A program made the translations under genes and the position numbers. The notes below the pieces were generated by a model. That model was given only the letters and a program-made list of their open reading frames with translations. It made no database searches and was not told where the DNA came from. 43,467 nt of DNA. It comes from Deltaproteobacteria bacterium. GTDB taxonomy: Bacteria; Bdellovibrionota_C; UBA2361; SZUA-149; JADLFC01. Positions 23,948 to 32,419 of the stretch are shown piece by piece. The stretch lies in the NCBI GenBank assembly GCA_020845775.1, contig JADLFC010000046.1, positions 1 through 43,467 of the forward strand, given 5' to 3'. The number at the start of each line of letters is the position of its first letter. Position 1 is the first letter of the stretch.

Positions 23948-26443
23948 ATGAGCGTGCTTAGCAAAGCTCTTGGCTGTGTTGCCTTATTAGCAGTTATAAA
24001 TGGTTGTGCAGCTAATTCGACATTAGAAGGCGTTAATGACTCGACTGCGGAAGTAAAAGGACAGTCGGATGTATTGGCTAGCGCAAGCCCGGACCTATCA
24101 AAGGTATTAGAGCTGCATCAGATAGCGTCCGCATCTGACGCCGGCGTAGGTCTAGAGCTCGAGAGAGGCGTAGGTTTTACTCGTTTGATAATCTCTACGG
24201 ACGAGCAACAGCCTCAAATCGACGTGTCCTCAGTGGAGGAGCCAGCTCGACTAGTCGTTGACTTGCTTGGCAAGGCGATTGCCGAAAATAACGCCTACTC
24301 GGTAGAAAACGACGACTTCCTTAAGGCTGTTCGCGTTGGCAGTCATGCCGATAGAACGCGGGTGGTGATCGACTTAGCTAGACAGGCAAATGAGTCAGCC
24401 GCTGAGCAAAGCGTAGAGACATCTGAGGGCAGAGTGATTGTAACCTTTGTCCAGGATAGCGCAAATGCTGATGTCGTTAGTGCCGGAAATTCAGAGCAAC
24501 TCGCTGCGAGGCCCGAAGCTGACGAGAAAGCTCTAGCGAGCGGTTCAGATATTGACGCTGTTGCTGAAGGAAGTATCGACAAGGTCGATCAAGTCTCTAG
24601 TCTGGTAGAGCAAGACGCTAAACCAGCCGCCGCTAATCTGACAGTAGATTCTCTACAGTTCGCCGCTAGGGATGGCAGCACGGATGGTAAGATTGTAGTT
24701 GCCCTTAGCGATAAAGCCGCCTATCAACTTAAAAAGGCAGCGCCAACCGAATATGTGCTCACGATTCCCGGGGCTATGGCAGTCGAGTCAACAAAAGTGC
24801 CGCAAATTACCACAGCGACGACGCCGGGGATTAGAACCGCTAGGGTAGTACAAGAGGGCTCAGACGCCGTCGTTCGCATGTTTGTGGAAGCTGGCGTTGA
24901 TCTGGAGGCAAAAAGCCAAGGTAATACTATAGAAGTAGCTGCGTTGCCGTCTGCTGACGACAAGTCGAAAGCTCGGGCGCAGCTAGCGGATGATAGTAAG
25001 GCAAAAGAAGCCAAAGATGATAAGAAGTCCGATGGCGAACCGACCGCAGGCGCAGAAGCGCTTGAGGACGATATTCCAGGAGCCGCAACTGGCGTTAGTG
25101 GTTCTGATGTCACTGGAGTTCGTTCGGCCGATGGTGCAAAGGTATACGTAGGCCGCTTAATATCGCTCGATCTGCAAGACACAGATATCGACAATGCGCT
25201 TCGCATTATTGCGGAGGTGTCTAACCTCAATATTATAGCAGCGGACGATGTAAGCGGTAAGGTTACGTTGCGCCTAATAGATGTTCCCTGGGATCAGGCT
25301 CTTGATGTGATACTTAAGACGAATGGCCTTGGGCAGGTTGTCGAGGGAAATGTAGTGCGAATCGCTCCAATTGAAAAGCTAAGACAGGAGCGCGAGGCTC
25401 TTAAGCAAGCTAAGCAAGCGCTGGAGGAGCTAGAGGATCTGTCGATTAACTACATTAGAGTTAGTTACGCGCGAGCAACTGATATTCAGGAGCAAGTCGA
25501 GACGGTACTGTCTGAGCGCGGCACTGTGAGCGTGGACGAGAGAACAAATCAGCTAATCGTTAAGGACATACAAAAGGGACAGGAAGCGGTAATGGAGCTC
25601 GCCTCCAAGCTTGATCTGAGGACGCCTCAGGTGTTGTTGGAGACTCAAATAGTTGAGTCTCAACGCGGCATACTGCGGGATCTCGGCTTTCAGTGGAATT
25701 TTAGTTATGCAAAATCTCCCGAAACTGGGAACGCAACTGGGCTCAATTTCCCAAATAGTATAACTAGCGGCGGAGCAACCGGGAACGTTGCGAACCCGCA
25801 GGCGGTAAACTTCCCAGCAGTCTTAACTGATGCTGCAGGTAGTGCGGTAAGCGCGGTTCTAGACTCGGCTGATGGGAGTAGAATGTTGTCGGCTCGCCTT
25901 AGCGCGCTAGAGACTGAGGGTAAGGTTCGCGTAATCAGCCGTCCGCAAGTAGCAACGGTTAATAACGAAGAAGCAGAGATAAAGAGCGTAGAAACCGTAC
26001 GCGTTAAGCTTCCTAACTCGGGTCTGTCGGTTGCTACCGGTGCTGGAGCGACTGCTTCTGGTGGTGGGAGTTCGGCTTTTGAAGAAATTGACGTTGGTAT
26101 AGAATTGCACGTTACTCCTCAGGCCTCGCCCGATTACTATGTGCTGCTCGATATCTTTGCAAAATCGAGCACCTTTGGTGATAGGATAGTTGACAACATA
26201 CCTTCGACGCTTGAGCGTCAGGCAACGTCGACTATCCTAGTTAAGAGTGGCCAAACCTTCGCTTTGGGCGGCGTCTATAGAATAGAGGATAACGATCGCA
26301 TAGACGGTGTGCCGTTCTTGAAGGATGTTCCATTCTTAGGGCACATGTTTAGACGGTCGTTGGTGGATAAGGGAGATGAGGAGCTAATATTCTTCATTAC
26401 CCCCCACATTGTCGAAGGTAGTTTCGACGCAAGTCTGATGTAG
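23948..26443 (+). CDS. pilQ: Type IV pilus-type secretin PilQ
   Basis: This 831-residue outer-membrane secretin carries a lipoprotein-like signal (LLAVINGC). It has AMIN-like domains in the N-terminal half (LIISTDEQQPQIDV near 80, and another near 235-330), an acidic linker, an STN domain (about 400-470, LDLQDTDIDNALRIIAEVSNLNII), a secretin_N domain, and the C-terminal secretin barrel (VISRPQVATVNNEEAEI through ELIFFITPHIVEG). It forms the multimeric gate through which a pilus leaves the cell. GGTGAGGAGAG precedes the ATG. The usual pilMNOP partners are not upstream. It is the only secretin in the window and so is also a possible exit for the Tad pilus. Confidence 0.92.
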   Translation: MSVLSKALGCVALLAVINGCAANSTLEGVNDSTAEVKGQSDVLASASPDLSKVLELHQIASASDAGVGLELERGVGFTRLIISTDEQQPQIDVSSVEEPARLVVDLLGKAIAENNAYSVENDDFLKAVRVGSHADRTRVVIDLARQANESAAEQSVETSEGRVIVTFVQDSANADVVSAGNSEQLAARPEADEKALASGSDIDAVAEGSIDKVDQVSSLVEQDAKPAAANLTVDSLQFAARDGSTDGKIVVALSDKAAYQLKKAAPTEYVLTIPGAMAVESTKVPQITTATTPGIRTARVVQEGSDAVVRMFVEAGVDLEAKSQGNTIEVAALPSADDKSKARAQLADDSKAKEAKDDKKSDGEPTAGAEALEDDIPGAATGVSGSDVTGVRSADGAKVYVGRLISLDLQDTDIDNALRIIAEVSNLNIIAADDVSGKVTLRLIDVPWDQALDVILKTNGLGQVVEGNVVRIAPIEKLRQEREALKQAKQALEELEDLSINYIRVSYARATDIQEQVETVLSERGTVSVDERTNQLIVKDIQKGQEAVMELASKLDLRTPQVLLETQIVESQRGILRDLGFQWNFSYAKSPETGNATGLNFPNSITSGGATGNVANPQAVNFPAVLTDAAGSAVSAVLDSADGSRMLSARLSALETEGKVRVISRPQVATVNNEEAEIKSVETVRVKLPNSGLSVATGAGATASGGGSSAFEEIDVGIELHVTPQASPDYYVLLDIFAKSSTFGDRIVDNIPSTLERQATSTILVKSGQTFALGGVYRIEDNDRIDGVPFLKDVPFLGHMFRRSLVDKGDEELIFFITPHIVEGSFDASLM

Positions 26444-26505
26444 TGCAGTGCAGTTTGGTGAGTTGTTACCTAGTGGCGAAGTAGCAGTAGGGCCGTTTGG
26501 GTGGC

Positions 26506-28230
26506 ATGGGCGGTTGTGGTCTAGTGATATTGATAGGCCCGCCGGGGGCAGGTAAGTCTTCGGTAGCGTCGTCGTTATGTAAGCGGCTGGGGCTAAAATG
26601 TGTAGATCTAGACGAGTTTGTCGAGGAGAGGCTGGGAAGGGGTGTGTCAGAAATAATAAGGGTAGAAGGAGAGAGTCGCTTTAGGGAGTATGAGACTGAG
26701 GCGCTGCGAGTGGTTCTTCAACGCGGAGATGTGCAGTTGCTCTCGGTTGGTGGAGGGTTAACCACTCGATCGGAAAATGTCGATGCCATTGCGGCCCTCA
26801 ATGCTGCGCAGGTAGTTTGTTTAACTAGTTCTCCAGGGACTCTTGCAGGTCGCTTGTGGCTGCAGGAACTGGCAGCGAGGAAAGCGGGTAAGGGGGCAAT
26901 TAGGCCGCTACTCGTCGAGTCAGTTAGCGAGTTCCTTGACGAGGAGGACTTCTGCAAGGCGGTTGAAAGGCTTGTTAGGGCTAGGGCTACTGCCTATGAT
27001 TGCGCCGATATTCAGGTGTTCGCCGATTGGGCGGATATTGAAGTGGTAAGTGAGGTAGTCGAGGCGGAAGCTAAGGTTCTCGTTAGTGAGCGAAGGGTTG
27101 TTGTTCCGGTTTCGCCGGACATAAGACCTTTAGGCAAGAGACTCGCTAGAGTGGTGTTGGGCCGAGGATTGCTGGATTGCGTTGGGTTGTATCTTGATGA
27201 GATATACGCATCGGCGACGAAGGTGTTGTTACTTACCGATGAGGTGGTGAATGGTCTGTGGGGTGAGACTGTGGAGCGGGTAGCAAAGCGAGATGGGAGA
27301 AGCGTTGTTGTAGCGACGGTTCCTAGAGGAGAGGCTGCAAAGCAGCTTGCTGAGGTTGAGAGGCTTGTGGATTTGCTGCTTGAAAATGGGTTTAATCGGG
27401 ACGACGTAATTCTGGCGCTGGGTGGCGGATCGGTCGGAGATTTGGCTGGATTAACCGCGTCGCTATATATGCGTGGCGTTGGACTGGTGCAGGTTCCTAC
27501 GACCTTGTTGGCGCAGGTAGATGCGGCGATAGGTGGAAAGACGGCTGTTAATGCGAAGGGTGGCAAGAACATTATCGGAACCTTTTACCCAGCCGCGCTG
27601 GTATTGGAGGATGTGAGGTTATTGTCGACACTACCAGAGCGAGAGTATCGCGAAGGACTGGCGGAGGTAGTTAAGTACGCACTGATTGGATCGAGTGATT
27701 TTTTTATCTGGCTTGAAGAGAAGGCGGATAAAATAACTGCTCGAGATGAAGAAGTTGTATGCGAGATGGTTGCTCGCTGCGTGAAGGAGAAGCTAAGGTT
27801 CGTGGCGCAGGATGTGCACGATACCTTGGGCAAGCGGGCACAGCTAAATTTCGGACATACGATTGGGCATGCGCTTGAGGGGCTACTTGGTTTTGGGGAG
27901 ATCCTGCATGGCGAAGCGGTGTCGATTGGGATGGTGCAGGCTCTAAAGATTGGTGAGCTCCTTGGGGTTAGTGAGTCAGGGCTTCTTGACAGGGTGGAAT
28001 CTCTCCTTAGGAAATTTCATCTGCCTGTCGAAGTGCCGGCTGACCTGGTAGGTGGAGCCCTGGCAAGTGAGAAGTGGGTTAGAGCTTTGTGGGCAGATAA
28101 AAAGCGAAGCTCAAGTGGTTTGAATTTCATCTTGCTGAGCGAGATGGGTAAGGCTACGCAACAGGTAGTGCCTCTGTCGTCGGTGTATCATAGTTTGGGA
28201 GTGCGAAATATCGAGGCGTCTATTGTGTAG
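26506..28230 (+). CDS. aroKB: Bifunctional shikimate kinase / 3-dehydroquinate synthase
   Basis: This is a fusion of about 574 residues. The first about 180 are shikimate kinase: P-loop GPPGAGKSS, substrate-binding DLDEF, GESRFREYE, SVGGGLT and RPLL. The rest is 3-dehydroquinate synthase: LALGGGSVGDLAGL, QVPTTLLAQVDAAIGGKTAVN, and the metal ligands in REGLAEVVKYAL, NFGHTIGHALE and LHGEAVSIGM. Together they catalyse steps 5 and 2 of chorismate synthesis. All key residues appear intact. ATG 26506 is preferred over a TTG nine bases upstream; its ribosome site is poor. It follows pilQ closely and lies in the same operon as aroQ, which supplies step 3. Confidence 0.93.
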   Translation: MGGCGLVILIGPPGAGKSSVASSLCKRLGLKCVDLDEFVEERLGRGVSEIIRVEGESRFREYETEALRVVLQRGDVQLLSVGGGLTTRSENVDAIAALNAAQVVCLTSSPGTLAGRLWLQELAARKAGKGAIRPLLVESVSEFLDEEDFCKAVERLVRARATAYDCADIQVFADWADIEVVSEVVEAEAKVLVSERRVVVPVSPDIRPLGKRLARVVLGRGLLDCVGLYLDEIYASATKVLLLTDEVVNGLWGETVERVAKRDGRSVVVATVPRGEAAKQLAEVERLVDLLLENGFNRDDVILALGGGSVGDLAGLTASLYMRGVGLVQVPTTLLAQVDAAIGGKTAVNAKGGKNIIGTFYPAALVLEDVRLLSTLPEREYREGLAEVVKYALIGSSDFFIWLEEKADKITARDEEVVCEMVARCVKEKLRFVAQDVHDTLGKRAQLNFGHTIGHALEGLLGFGEILHGEAVSIGMVQALKIGELLGVSESGLLDRVESLLRKFHLPVEVPADLVGGALASEKWVRALWADKKRSSSGLNFILLSEMGKATQQVVPLSSVYHSLGVRNIEASIV

Positions 28231-28304
28231 TGAGCCTCAGGAAAAAAATAGTAAGTGGTATTGACCAGGAATTGTAACAGGTAGTTTGTTAGGAGGGCGA
28301 CCGA

Positions 28305-29051
28305 ATGTCGATTCTTAAGCGGATTCGTCTGCAGAATGTAGTGATGGCAATGACAGTGGCTGCGGCACTTGGGTGTGGTTCAGCGACCAATAATGACCAG
28401 GGAACGTCTTTCTTGGCGCTTGGTTTTTTTGAAACTGGCGATGGCGATGCCGGCGATGCTGGCACTGTCGTTTATCTAAATAACGACGTGGAGGGCTTGC
28501 AGGGAGTGATTCCTCTTTTTGTGCCAATCGATAAGGATCCGGAGGAAGAAGGCTTGCAGGGTGGCTATATTGGTCTGCAGAATAATTTGTCAGCCCAGTT
28601 TATTAGATCTGAGCGAATAGACTGCTGCTATACGGTACCAGGGGCTGATAGCTCATTAAATATACCATGCGATTCATGGCATTTTACTACGGTGCTCCCA
28701 GCGTCAGAAGGAGAAGAGCCTGCTACCTCATATAGTCAGGTGGAAATTGTATCTCCAGATATAATAGCGTACCTTAATGTCAATACTAACTCGCTACCGG
28801 AATTGCCGTATCGCATGGTGGCGGAGTGCACAGTTGTGGGAGTGTCTCAGGCCGGCGATGTATTTGAGACTAATCCGGTGTTTTATCAGATTCAGTTCGC
28901 GGAGCTGCCAGAGTGCTGTGAAGGAGTAGGGGAAGGCTTCGGCGGAGGATTCCAAGAAGGCGCAGGAGTAGGTGGGGACATTAATAGCTTCGGTGATCCA
29001 GAGGAGGAAGCTGTTGTTGAGGAAGTCTTGACTGAGGATGAAGAGTCTTAG
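28305..29051 (+). CDS. Lineage-specific lipoprotein, Gly/Glu-rich C-terminus
   Basis: This 248-residue protein has a lipobox (AALGC, Cys near residue 24) after a hydrophobic segment, so it is probably a lipoprotein. The middle has two Cys-Cys pairs (DCCYT and ECCEG) and beta-rich sequence. The C-terminus is Gly-rich and then very acidic. No family is recognised. A good ribosome site (AGGAGGGCG) precedes the ATG. It is inserted between aroKB and the TPR/aroQ genes, together with a second lipoprotein that follows it; both seem exported accessory products of the PilQ locus. Confidence 0.75.
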   Translation: MSILKRIRLQNVVMAMTVAAALGCGSATNNDQGTSFLALGFFETGDGDAGDAGTVVYLNNDVEGLQGVIPLFVPIDKDPEEEGLQGGYIGLQNNLSAQFIRSERIDCCYTVPGADSSLNIPCDSWHFTTVLPASEGEEPATSYSQVEIVSPDIIAYLNVNTNSLPELPYRMVAECTVVGVSQAGDVFETNPVFYQIQFAELPECCEGVGEGFGGGFQEGAGVGGDINSFGDPEEEAVVEEVLTEDEES

Positions 29052-29153
29052 GACTAGGGCTAGGTAATGATGTTTTGTCGCTGTGGTCTAGAACGGCCAG
29101 AGCTAATGGTAGAGACAGATAAGTCGTAGATTGGTTTAAGGGAAATTAAGAAA

Positions 29154-30164
29154 ATGTTGCGAGCCAAAATGAGGGAAAAACTTGCTAGGGTCATGCTGGT
29201 TCTAGTAGCAGTTGGGCTTGTTAGTTGTTCACAGGGTAGCACTGATGGCGATGAGGGGAATGATGTTGCGGGGCTTGGCGCTCAGTTTGTTGCGGATGGT
29301 GGCGCGGGAGCGAGTCTTACGATTTCTGCTCCCACAACGCTGGCGACTGGGTCGACATCTGGTTTTTCGGTTACAGCCTTAGATCCACTGGGAGCGCCAT
29401 TGGCCTGGCTAAGATTGTTTTGCGAATCGGAACGCGGCATTGCCATACTTGAGCCATCAGCCGGGGGAACTAGCTTCGAGAGCACTGGAACAAATGGCAT
29501 GATGAGCGGCGTGATTGGATGCACTACGCCTGGGAGCTTTATGATGGAGTGCCGTGGGCCCGATGGCTACGGCCTGAAAACTCGCGCACAGGTAAAATGC
29601 GTTGGCGATGTTCCACAAGGCTTTGAGGGATGGCCAGGAGCGGCTGGTGGAAACATGGGCGGGGGCTTAATAGTGGATTTAACACCGGATGATGTAACAG
29701 ATGGCGGAATCAGTATCTCATCTGTGCTAATTGCGGATGGTCTTGGCGAGGCGTCTGAAACTGATCCGATTGATACTGTGTTTACCACGGATTGCAACGC
29801 TGATGGAACTCATGACGATCCGGAGACCTTTACGGATACGCTTGTTACGCTTAAAGTTTCGAATGATACTGCCGAGCGGTTAATATTCGGGGAGGCTACG
29901 TTTGTTGTATACGATGGTCGGCCGGGTCTAACAATAACCGAGGCAGTAACCACAGAAGTTGCTCCTGGGACAGTTGGTAGCGTAACGACGTTCCTAGCGA
30001 GTTTCGATGGGGGCTCAAAGTCGTATGCTGGAACTGGAATGGCGCTTATCGATGGAACTTATGTTGTCGATGTGGTGTTGACCGGAGAGACGGAGTCCGG
30101 TGAGGCGTTTACGCTAACCGACTCGTTCACAATTACGCTGTTTGGAGTAAATAACTGCGGATAG
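29154..30164 (+). CDS. Lineage-specific lipoprotein with beta-sandwich-like region
   Basis: This 336-residue protein has a lipoprotein signal (VGLVSC, Cys near residue 25). A region near 50-130 reads like a bacterial Ig-like domain (LTISAPTTLATGSTSGFSVTA, then Cys-containing strands). A Gly-rich linker and a C-terminal beta-rich domain (about 175-335) end in a single Cys. No exact family is recognised. The start could be ATG 29154 or 29169. It ends 33 bases before a strong terminator, which closes the run from pilQ. Its high Gly/Thr/Ser content suggests a surface or periplasmic structural protein. Confidence 0.72.
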   Translation: MLRAKMREKLARVMLVLVAVGLVSCSQGSTDGDEGNDVAGLGAQFVADGGAGASLTISAPTTLATGSTSGFSVTALDPLGAPLAWLRLFCESERGIAILEPSAGGTSFESTGTNGMMSGVIGCTTPGSFMMECRGPDGYGLKTRAQVKCVGDVPQGFEGWPGAAGGNMGGGLIVDLTPDDVTDGGISISSVLIADGLGEASETDPIDTVFTTDCNADGTHDDPETFTDTLVTLKVSNDTAERLIFGEATFVVYDGRPGLTITEAVTTEVAPGTVGSVTTFLASFDGGSKSYAGTGMALIDGTYVVDVVLTGETESGEAFTLTDSFTITLFGVNNCG

Positions 30165-30196
30165 TCTCGATAGATACCAACATTTAAACATTCTAA

Positions 30197-30229
30197 AAAA
30201 ATGGGGCCCTTGCATTCGGCCCCATTTTT
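30197..30229 (+). terminator. Strong rho-independent terminator
   Basis: A perfect 12-bp stem (AAAAATGGGGCC at 30197-30208 with GGCCCCATTTTT at 30218-30229) encloses a 9-base loop, with an A-run before and a T-run after. It lies 33 bases after the second lipoprotein gene and would work in both directions. Confidence 0.9.
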
Positions 30230-30273
30230 ATTTGTTGAAAAAAATCTCGTCCGTATATTGACTGGAGGTAGTT

Positions 30274-30771
30274 GTGGAAAAATCACTAGAACGACTCCGA
30301 CTGCTCGTGGCGGCGAGACCAGAGTGTCCGGAATTTGTTGAGCTTGCTGAAATGCTGTCGACTGATGCTAAGACGCGACCAGAAGCGAGAGAGGTGTGTT
30401 TTGCCGGTTTGGCGCGAGATCCTAGTAACCTAAAAGCTCGGCTATTGCTAGCTAGATTGTTTTACCTGGATGGGATGAATGAGTTCTGTCTAAAGGAGCT
30501 TCTAGAATTAAGAAGAAGATTCGGACTTCTCGTAAATGACCGTGAAAATTTGTCATTAGATAGACTTATTGCTTCCTTTGGCGATATACTATGCCCTCAT
30601 TCGGGGCTTAGCGATTCAGCATGTGTTGCAAGCAGTCACTTTAAGCATGGCAATCAGAGTGGCGGAGGTGCTGTAAGCAATCCCGATAATGAAGATATTA
30701 AGTCGAAAGTGGTTGCAGAGATGGACATTGAGGCGGATTTTGCAGAACTGCTCGACGAGATCGACGAATAG
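30274..30771 (+). CDS. Small TPR-like protein
   Basis: This 165-residue protein has an N-terminal helical region (about 15-85) with tetratricopeptide-like spacing: ARPECPEFVELAEML, then CFAGLARDPSNLKARLLLARLFYLDG. A polar, acidic C-terminus (DIEADFAELLDEIDE) follows. The GTG start at 30274 is supported by GGAGGT at 30264-30269. It is the first gene after the terminator and 22 bases before aroQ, so it leads the aroQ-efp-accBC run. A role in protein assembly, perhaps of the PilQ system, is possible but unproven. Confidence 0.65.
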   Translation: MEKSLERLRLLVAARPECPEFVELAEMLSTDAKTRPEAREVCFAGLARDPSNLKARLLLARLFYLDGMNEFCLKELLELRRRFGLLVNDRENLSLDRLIASFGDILCPHSGLSDSACVASSHFKHGNQSGGGAVSNPDNEDIKSKVVAEMDIEADFAELLDEIDE

Positions 30772-30793
30772 AAAGCGGATAAGCAGCCATTAG

Positions 30794-31267
30794 ATGGAAA
30801 AGGTTATAGCAGTAATAAATGGACCCAATCTAAACCTTCTAGGAAGCCGTGAACCGGAAATTTATGGCAGCCAGACATTAGAAGGATTGCTGGAAGGTTT
30901 AGTAAAAGAGGCGGCAGGGCAAGGATATGACATATGGTCATATCAGAGCAATTCGGAGGGCGAGCTCGTGGATGCAGTGCAAGCTGTCATGACGGCGCCC
31001 AATAAGCGCATACAGCAAAATATATCTGCACTCATTATTAACCCGGCTGCCTACTCCCATACCAGCATCGCGCTAAGGGATGCTATCGCAGTCCTTAGCC
31101 TTCCAGTGATTGAGGTTCACATTTCAAATGTGTTTTCTAGGGAGTCGTTTCGACATCATTCGCACATAACGGCAGTGGTAGATGGGTTGATATGTGGACT
31201 TGGAACACAGGGCTATAGGTTAGCTCTTAGAGCGCTTATTGAACAGCTCGAAAACAAAAAAACTTAG
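30794..31267 (+). CDS. aroQ: 3-dehydroquinate dehydratase, type II
   Basis: This 157-residue enzyme dehydrates 3-dehydroquinate to 3-dehydroshikimate in chorismate synthesis. Canonical features are INGPNLNLLGSREPEIYG with the catalytic Tyr region, SNSEGELVDAVQ, the His in INPAAYSHTSIALRDA, and IEVHISN followed by FRHHSHI. The length and motifs are typical of the dodecameric type II class. It lies directly upstream of efp. Confidence 0.96.
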   Translation: MEKVIAVINGPNLNLLGSREPEIYGSQTLEGLLEGLVKEAAGQGYDIWSYQSNSEGELVDAVQAVMTAPNKRIQQNISALIINPAAYSHTSIALRDAIAVLSLPVIEVHISNVFSRESFRHHSHITAVVDGLICGLGTQGYRLALRALIEQLENKKT

Positions 31268-31280
31268 TAATTATTAGTTT

Positions 31281-31838
31281 ATGTATACGACAAGTAATTT
31301 TCGAAATGGTTTGAAGATCTTAGTTGATGGGATTCCCTATGAAATAACATATTTTCAGCACGTAAAGCCCGGTAAGGGAGGGGCCTTTGTTCGGACTAAA
31401 CTAATGAACCTTCTCAATCAGTCGGTTGTTGAGAAAACCTTTAGAGCCACCGAGCGAGTGGAAAGGCCAGATATTCAAGAATGCTCAATGCAGCTATTGT
31501 ATGCATCTGATGACGGCTTTCATTTCATGGATATTAATACCTACGAGCAAATAGTCGTACCTGCCTCTACTGTCGGCGACAGAAGGCTCTATTTAAAAGA
31601 AAACGAAGTGGTTAAAGTGTTGCTGTTTAATCAGAAAGTAGTAAGTATCGAGCTTCCAAGCTTTGTCATTTTGGCGATTGCACAGTGCGATCCAGGGGTG
31701 AGAGGTGATACTGTTTCTGGTGCAACTAAGCCAGCGATAATGGAAACAGGTGCCGTTGTGCAGGTTCCACTGTTTGTAAATGAAAAAGATCACCTAAAAA
31801 TTGATACTAGAACTGGTGAGTATATTGAACGAGCCTAA
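31281..31838 (+). CDS. efp: Elongation factor P
   Basis: This 185-residue factor relieves ribosome stalling at polyproline. The N-terminal KOW-like domain carries the loop [10 protein letters not shown] with Lys32 at the position of the modified Lys of E. coli EF-P; the two OB-like domains and the closing TGEYIERA are typical. The modifying enzymes (EpmA/B or others) are not in the window. It lies 13 bases after aroQ, and its stop overlaps the accB ribosome site. Confidence 0.96.
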   Translation: MYTTSNFRNGLKILVDGIPYEITYFQHVKPGKGGAFVRTKLMNLLNQSVVEKTFRATERVERPDIQECSMQLLYASDDGFHFMDINTYEQIVVPASTVGDRRLYLKENEVVKVLLFNQKVVSIELPSFVILAIAQCDPGVRGDTVSGATKPAIMETGAVVQVPLFVNEKDHLKIDTRTGEYIERA

Positions 31839-31844
31839 GGAGAG
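31837..31844 (+). promoter_or_regulatory. Ribosome site AAGGAGAG that sets the accB start
   Basis: This Shine-Dalgarno sequence overlaps the efp stop codon and lies seven bases before GTG 31852. It favours that start over a longer frame opening inside efp. Confidence 0.75.
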
Positions 31845-31851
31845 TCATTGC

Positions 31852-32373
31852 GTGACGAGTTTATTTAATCTTAGCGACCTGGCGACTATTATGCGGATGT
31901 TAAAGGAGTCAGACGTTACAGAATTTGAATTTGAAAGAGAAGGGGAAGTATTAAAGATAAAGCGCGAGGCTGGTGGTGTAACTACTGTTGGCAGTGGACG
32001 AGGTGTTCAGTTCCTTGGGGCCAGTGAAGGATTCGCCTCGCCAGTTGTTTCTCGCAACGCCATTCAGGGGGAACTTGAACAAAGGGCGCTTACTCAGGGA
32101 GGAGCTGCTGAAGAGACGGTAGGTAAGCATCATTGGCATCAAGTGCTTTCCCCGATGGTTGGAACTTTTTACGATAAACCTTCGCCCGATGCGAAAGCTT
32201 ATGTCGCCGTAGGAGACTCAGTGAGCAAGGGCGATGTGCTCTGTATTGTTGAAGCTATGAAATTGATGAACGAAATCGAGGCGGATGTAAGCGGCAAGAT
32301 AGTTGAGATTTGCGTAAAGGATACGCAAATGGTCGAATATGGGGAAGTCCTCTTTCAAATCGAGCCAGCGTAG
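31852..32373 (+). CDS. accB: Biotin carboxyl carrier protein of acetyl-CoA carboxylase
   Basis: This 173-residue protein has an N-terminal AccB segment ([26 protein letters not shown]), a variable linker, and a C-terminal biotinyl domain. The biotin site is in [11 protein letters not shown], with the SPMVGTFY strand at the start of the domain. It carries biotin between AccC and the carboxyltransferase. GTG 31852 is the preferred start because of AAGGAGAG at 31837-31844. It lies 46 bases before accC. Confidence 0.95.
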   Translation: MTSLFNLSDLATIMRMLKESDVTEFEFEREGEVLKIKREAGGVTTVGSGRGVQFLGASEGFASPVVSRNAIQGELEQRALTQGGAAEETVGKHHWHQVLSPMVGTFYDKPSPDAKAYVAVGDSVSKGDVLCIVEAMKLMNEIEADVSGKIVEICVKDTQMVEYGEVLFQIEPA

Positions 32374-32419
32374 GATTTTGTAAGCCGGTATGGCAGATTA
32401 ACTAGCGGATATTTAGACA

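Noticed and set aside
24343-25230. Long minus-strand open frames opposite the secretin gene
   Set aside because: They mirror the codon bias of the plus-strand gene, carry Ser/Ala-rich low-complexity products, and lack ribosome sites.
23584-30634. A 16-base word (GCATGTGTTGCAAGCA) shared by the region after trxB and the TPR-like gene at 30619
   Set aside because: One copy is inside a coding region, there are only two copies, and no further similarity flanks them; chance is plausible.
31801-31851. Longer N-terminus for AccB
   Set aside because: It would begin inside efp with no ribosome site, whereas AAGGAGAG precedes GTG 31852 at ideal spacing.
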